Part shown: positions 62,540-64,000 of the stretch, in pieces | Layout of the letters: each line of letters begins with the position of its first letter | Position numbering within the stretch: position 1 is the first letter of the stretch | DNA from: an uncultured Bacteroides sp. | Lineage (GTDB): Bacteria > Bacteroidota > Bacteroidia > Bacteroidales > Bacteroidaceae | Assembly: GCF_963678425.1 (NCBI RefSeq) | Contig: NZ_OY782854.1 | Span: 744,001 to 808,000 of the forward strand | Length of the DNA: 64,000 bases | Reading direction: 5' to 3' | Made by a program: the position numbers and the translations under genes | Notes under the pieces: model-generated | Database searches by the model: none | What the model was told of the DNA's origin: nothing | What the model saw: only the letters and a program-made list of their open reading frames with translations

Positions 62540-64000
62540 ATGAAACAATTAAGTTGCATTCTGATTTTAATCAATTTATCGATAACAGCCCTGACGCAGA
62601 ATAACGTTAAATATGTCATTGAACCTAAGTTTGAGGATCTATGGTGTGTAAGAAAACAATTTTTTCACAACGGTTTAGGCCCAGTAAAAATAGGAGGGAA
62701 ATGGGGTTACATAAATAAGAGTGGAGAATTCATTATAAAACCTCAGTTTGATCACGCCTATGAATTTAATGATAATGGATTGGCTAGTGTAGATATTAAT
62801 GGAAGATGTGGGTATATTAATAAATTTGGAAAGCTTGTAATTGAACCACAATTTGAGGTTGCAATTAATTTTGACTCTACGGGATACGCAGAGGTACAAC
62901 AGAATAAAAAACGTGGATTAATAAATATGAGTGGAAAATTCATTTTAGAACCCAAATATGAAGATGTTGATTTGTTTTACAAGGAGAAGTTAATCGCTGT
63001 ATGTGAAAAAGGGAAATGGGGATATTTAGATTTAAACGGAAGATATGTCATAAAACCTCAGTTTGAGAGAATTGATTATGATGGCTTTTCTAAGAATGGA
63101 TTAACGGCAGTAAGCTTGAATGGAAAATATGGAATTATCAATAAAAATGGGAAGTTTATACTTAAGCCTCAATTTAAATTTGCATCATTGTTTGAGGAGA
63201 ATAATTTAGTGCTAGTGGAAGATATAGATGGCAAATGGGGTTATATTGATATTGATGGAAATTTCATAATAAAGCCTCAATTTGATGAAATGTTTTTCTT
63301 CAAGGAAGATGGTTTAGCAAGAGTATATAAGACTGGAAAAGCAGGATGCATAAATGAGAGAGGTGAGTTTATTATAGAACCTCAATTTGAATTTCTTGCA
63401 TTTGCTCCCACTAACAATCATTTAGCTCCAGCCAAAAAAAATGGGAAATGGGGATATATAGATAAAAGTGGAAAATTTGTGATAGAGCTACAGTTTGACG
63501 TTGATTTTGCTGATGGTTTTGCCCCTAATGGTTTGGCTAGAGTTAAAACAAACGGTAAATGGGGCTTTATAGACAAAAGTGGACAATTTGTTATTAATCC
63601 ACAATTTGATGAAGCATATCCTTTTGATATAAATAACCTGGCATTAGTAAAAGTATCCGGCAAATGGGGGCAAATTAAAAAATATTTATTGAATGACCAG
63701 ATAAAAGAATATGTAACTGATAAAATTAACCAATGGCAGCAAAAAGGAGAATTTGAGAAAATAGCAGATTATCAAAAAAGAGTTAATACACAAGCCAGAA
63801 ATCAGAAAATAGAAGCATATACACAAGAAGCAGTTGAAAAATTGAAATCAGAATTCAAAAAAGCAATTGTTACAAGCGAATTTGAATTGAAAGAATATGA
63901 TGCAGATAATGAGACTTTTTTAATTCACTCCAAATCGTTGAATAATTTTTCCATTAAGGTGCCTATATCAGAAGCATCTGCCTTTAAGCAAAATTGGACG
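62540..64000 (+). CDS. Exported WG-repeat protein, partial; probable third caspase
   Basis: The frame is open from 62531 to the window edge with no stop, so it is incomplete. The ATG at 62540 is preferred (MKQLSCILILINLS signal peptide); 62531 is an alternative. Nine to ten WG repeats follow (for example GKWGYINKSGEFIIKPQFD and NGKWGFIDKSGQFVINPQF), and the last visible part is the shared domain (about 392-487, INQWQQKGEFEKIADYQKRV). Because that domain leads into the caspase domain in both complete relatives, this gene probably also ends in a caspase domain beyond the edge; that is inference. Confidence 0.85.
   Translation, partial: MKQLSCILILINLSITALTQNNVKYVIEPKFEDLWCVRKQFFHNGLGPVKIGGKWGYINKSGEFIIKPQFDHAYEFNDNGLASVDINGRCGYINKFGKLVIEPQFEVAINFDSTGYAEVQQNKKRGLINMSGKFILEPKYEDVDLFYKEKLIAVCEKGKWGYLDLNGRYVIKPQFERIDYDGFSKNGLTAVSLNGKYGIINKNGKFILKPQFKFASLFEENNLVLVEDIDGKWGYIDIDGNFIIKPQFDEMFFFKEDGLARVYKTGKAGCINERGEFIIEPQFEFLAFAPTNNHLAPAKKNGKWGYIDKSGKFVIELQFDVDFADGFAPNGLARVKTNGKWGFIDKSGQFVINPQFDEAYPFDINNLALVKVSGKWGQIKKYLLNDQIKEYVTDKINQWQQKGEFEKIADYQKRVNTQARNQKIEAYTQEAVEKLKSEFKKAIVTSEFELKEYDADNETFLIHSKSLNNFSIKVPISEASAFKQNWT

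Noticed and set aside
62675..63663. Minus-strand frames across the WG repeats
   Set aside because: They mirror the plus-strand repeat gene and have no support of their own.

Overview
The window looks like a chromosomal segment of a Bacteroides-type anaerobe (order Bacteroidales). The evidence is a SusC/SusD/SusE outer-membrane glycan uptake set, a SusA-like neopullulanase, a succinate-to-propionate (methylmalonyl-CoA decarboxylase) operon, a 2-oxoacid:ferredoxin oxidoreductase operon, AT-rich intergenic DNA, and several promoters with the Bacteroides -7 box TAnnTTTG. No rRNA, tRNA, CRISPR array or insertion sequence was seen.

Layout. (a) About 1-9,060: an alpha-glucan utilisation locus (SusC, SusD, SusE/F-like lipoprotein, then a large CBM48-GH13 amylase) read on the plus strand, with two clear hairpin terminators. 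(b) 9,165-15,722: a three-domain membrane protein (GH18 - NodB deacetylase - GT2), a secreted GH25 lysozyme, and a SusA-like GH13 enzyme. (c) 15,903-19,960, minus strand: methylmalonyl-CoA epimerase plus all four subunits of a sodium-pumping methylmalonyl-CoA decarboxylase. (d) 20,078-29,128: a TonB receptor, a FemAB-like transferase, then a plus-strand run of nitroreductase, DUF2520 protein, KdsC-type phosphatase, Maf and a GNAT acetyltransferase, then a long TPR protein. (e) 29,486-38,101, minus strand: an ABC-type binding lipoprotein, pgk, and a long probable operon (small TPR protein, korD, korA, small membrane protein, korB, korC, pheS, MFS transporter, nth). (f) 38,431-46,697: GldG/GldF, an unrecognised membrane-anchored protein, a YhhN lysoplasmalogenase, a Bcr/CflA efflux pump divergent from an AraC regulator, and a secreted metallophosphoesterase.

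(g) From about 46,700 to the end the window becomes accessory in character. It holds a 1,360-residue SNF2-type helicase with a long unrecognised N-terminus, a Schlafen/AlbA-type protein that lacks its N-terminus and carries a 5 x 21-nt tandem repeat, and a caspase array that continues past the window edge. The array contains two complete caspase-fold proteins (one with WG repeats, one with BspA-like leucine-rich repeats) and the start of a third, WG-repeat protein. All three carry signal peptides and share an unnamed domain of about 130 residues. They are interleaved with LPP20-like and DUF4384-like exported proteins and two unrecognised small genes. A frameshifted caspase 3' end, one clear and one possible caspase-tail remnant, and a 109-nt block identical between two copies show that the array has expanded and decayed by duplication and gene conversion. 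A near-ideal Bacteroides promoter precedes the broken first copy.

The caspase array is the best candidate for a little-described system: putative exported caspase-like proteases with exchangeable repeat-type sensor domains. Its function is inferred from domains and layout only; nothing in the sequence shows what activates these proteins or what they cut.
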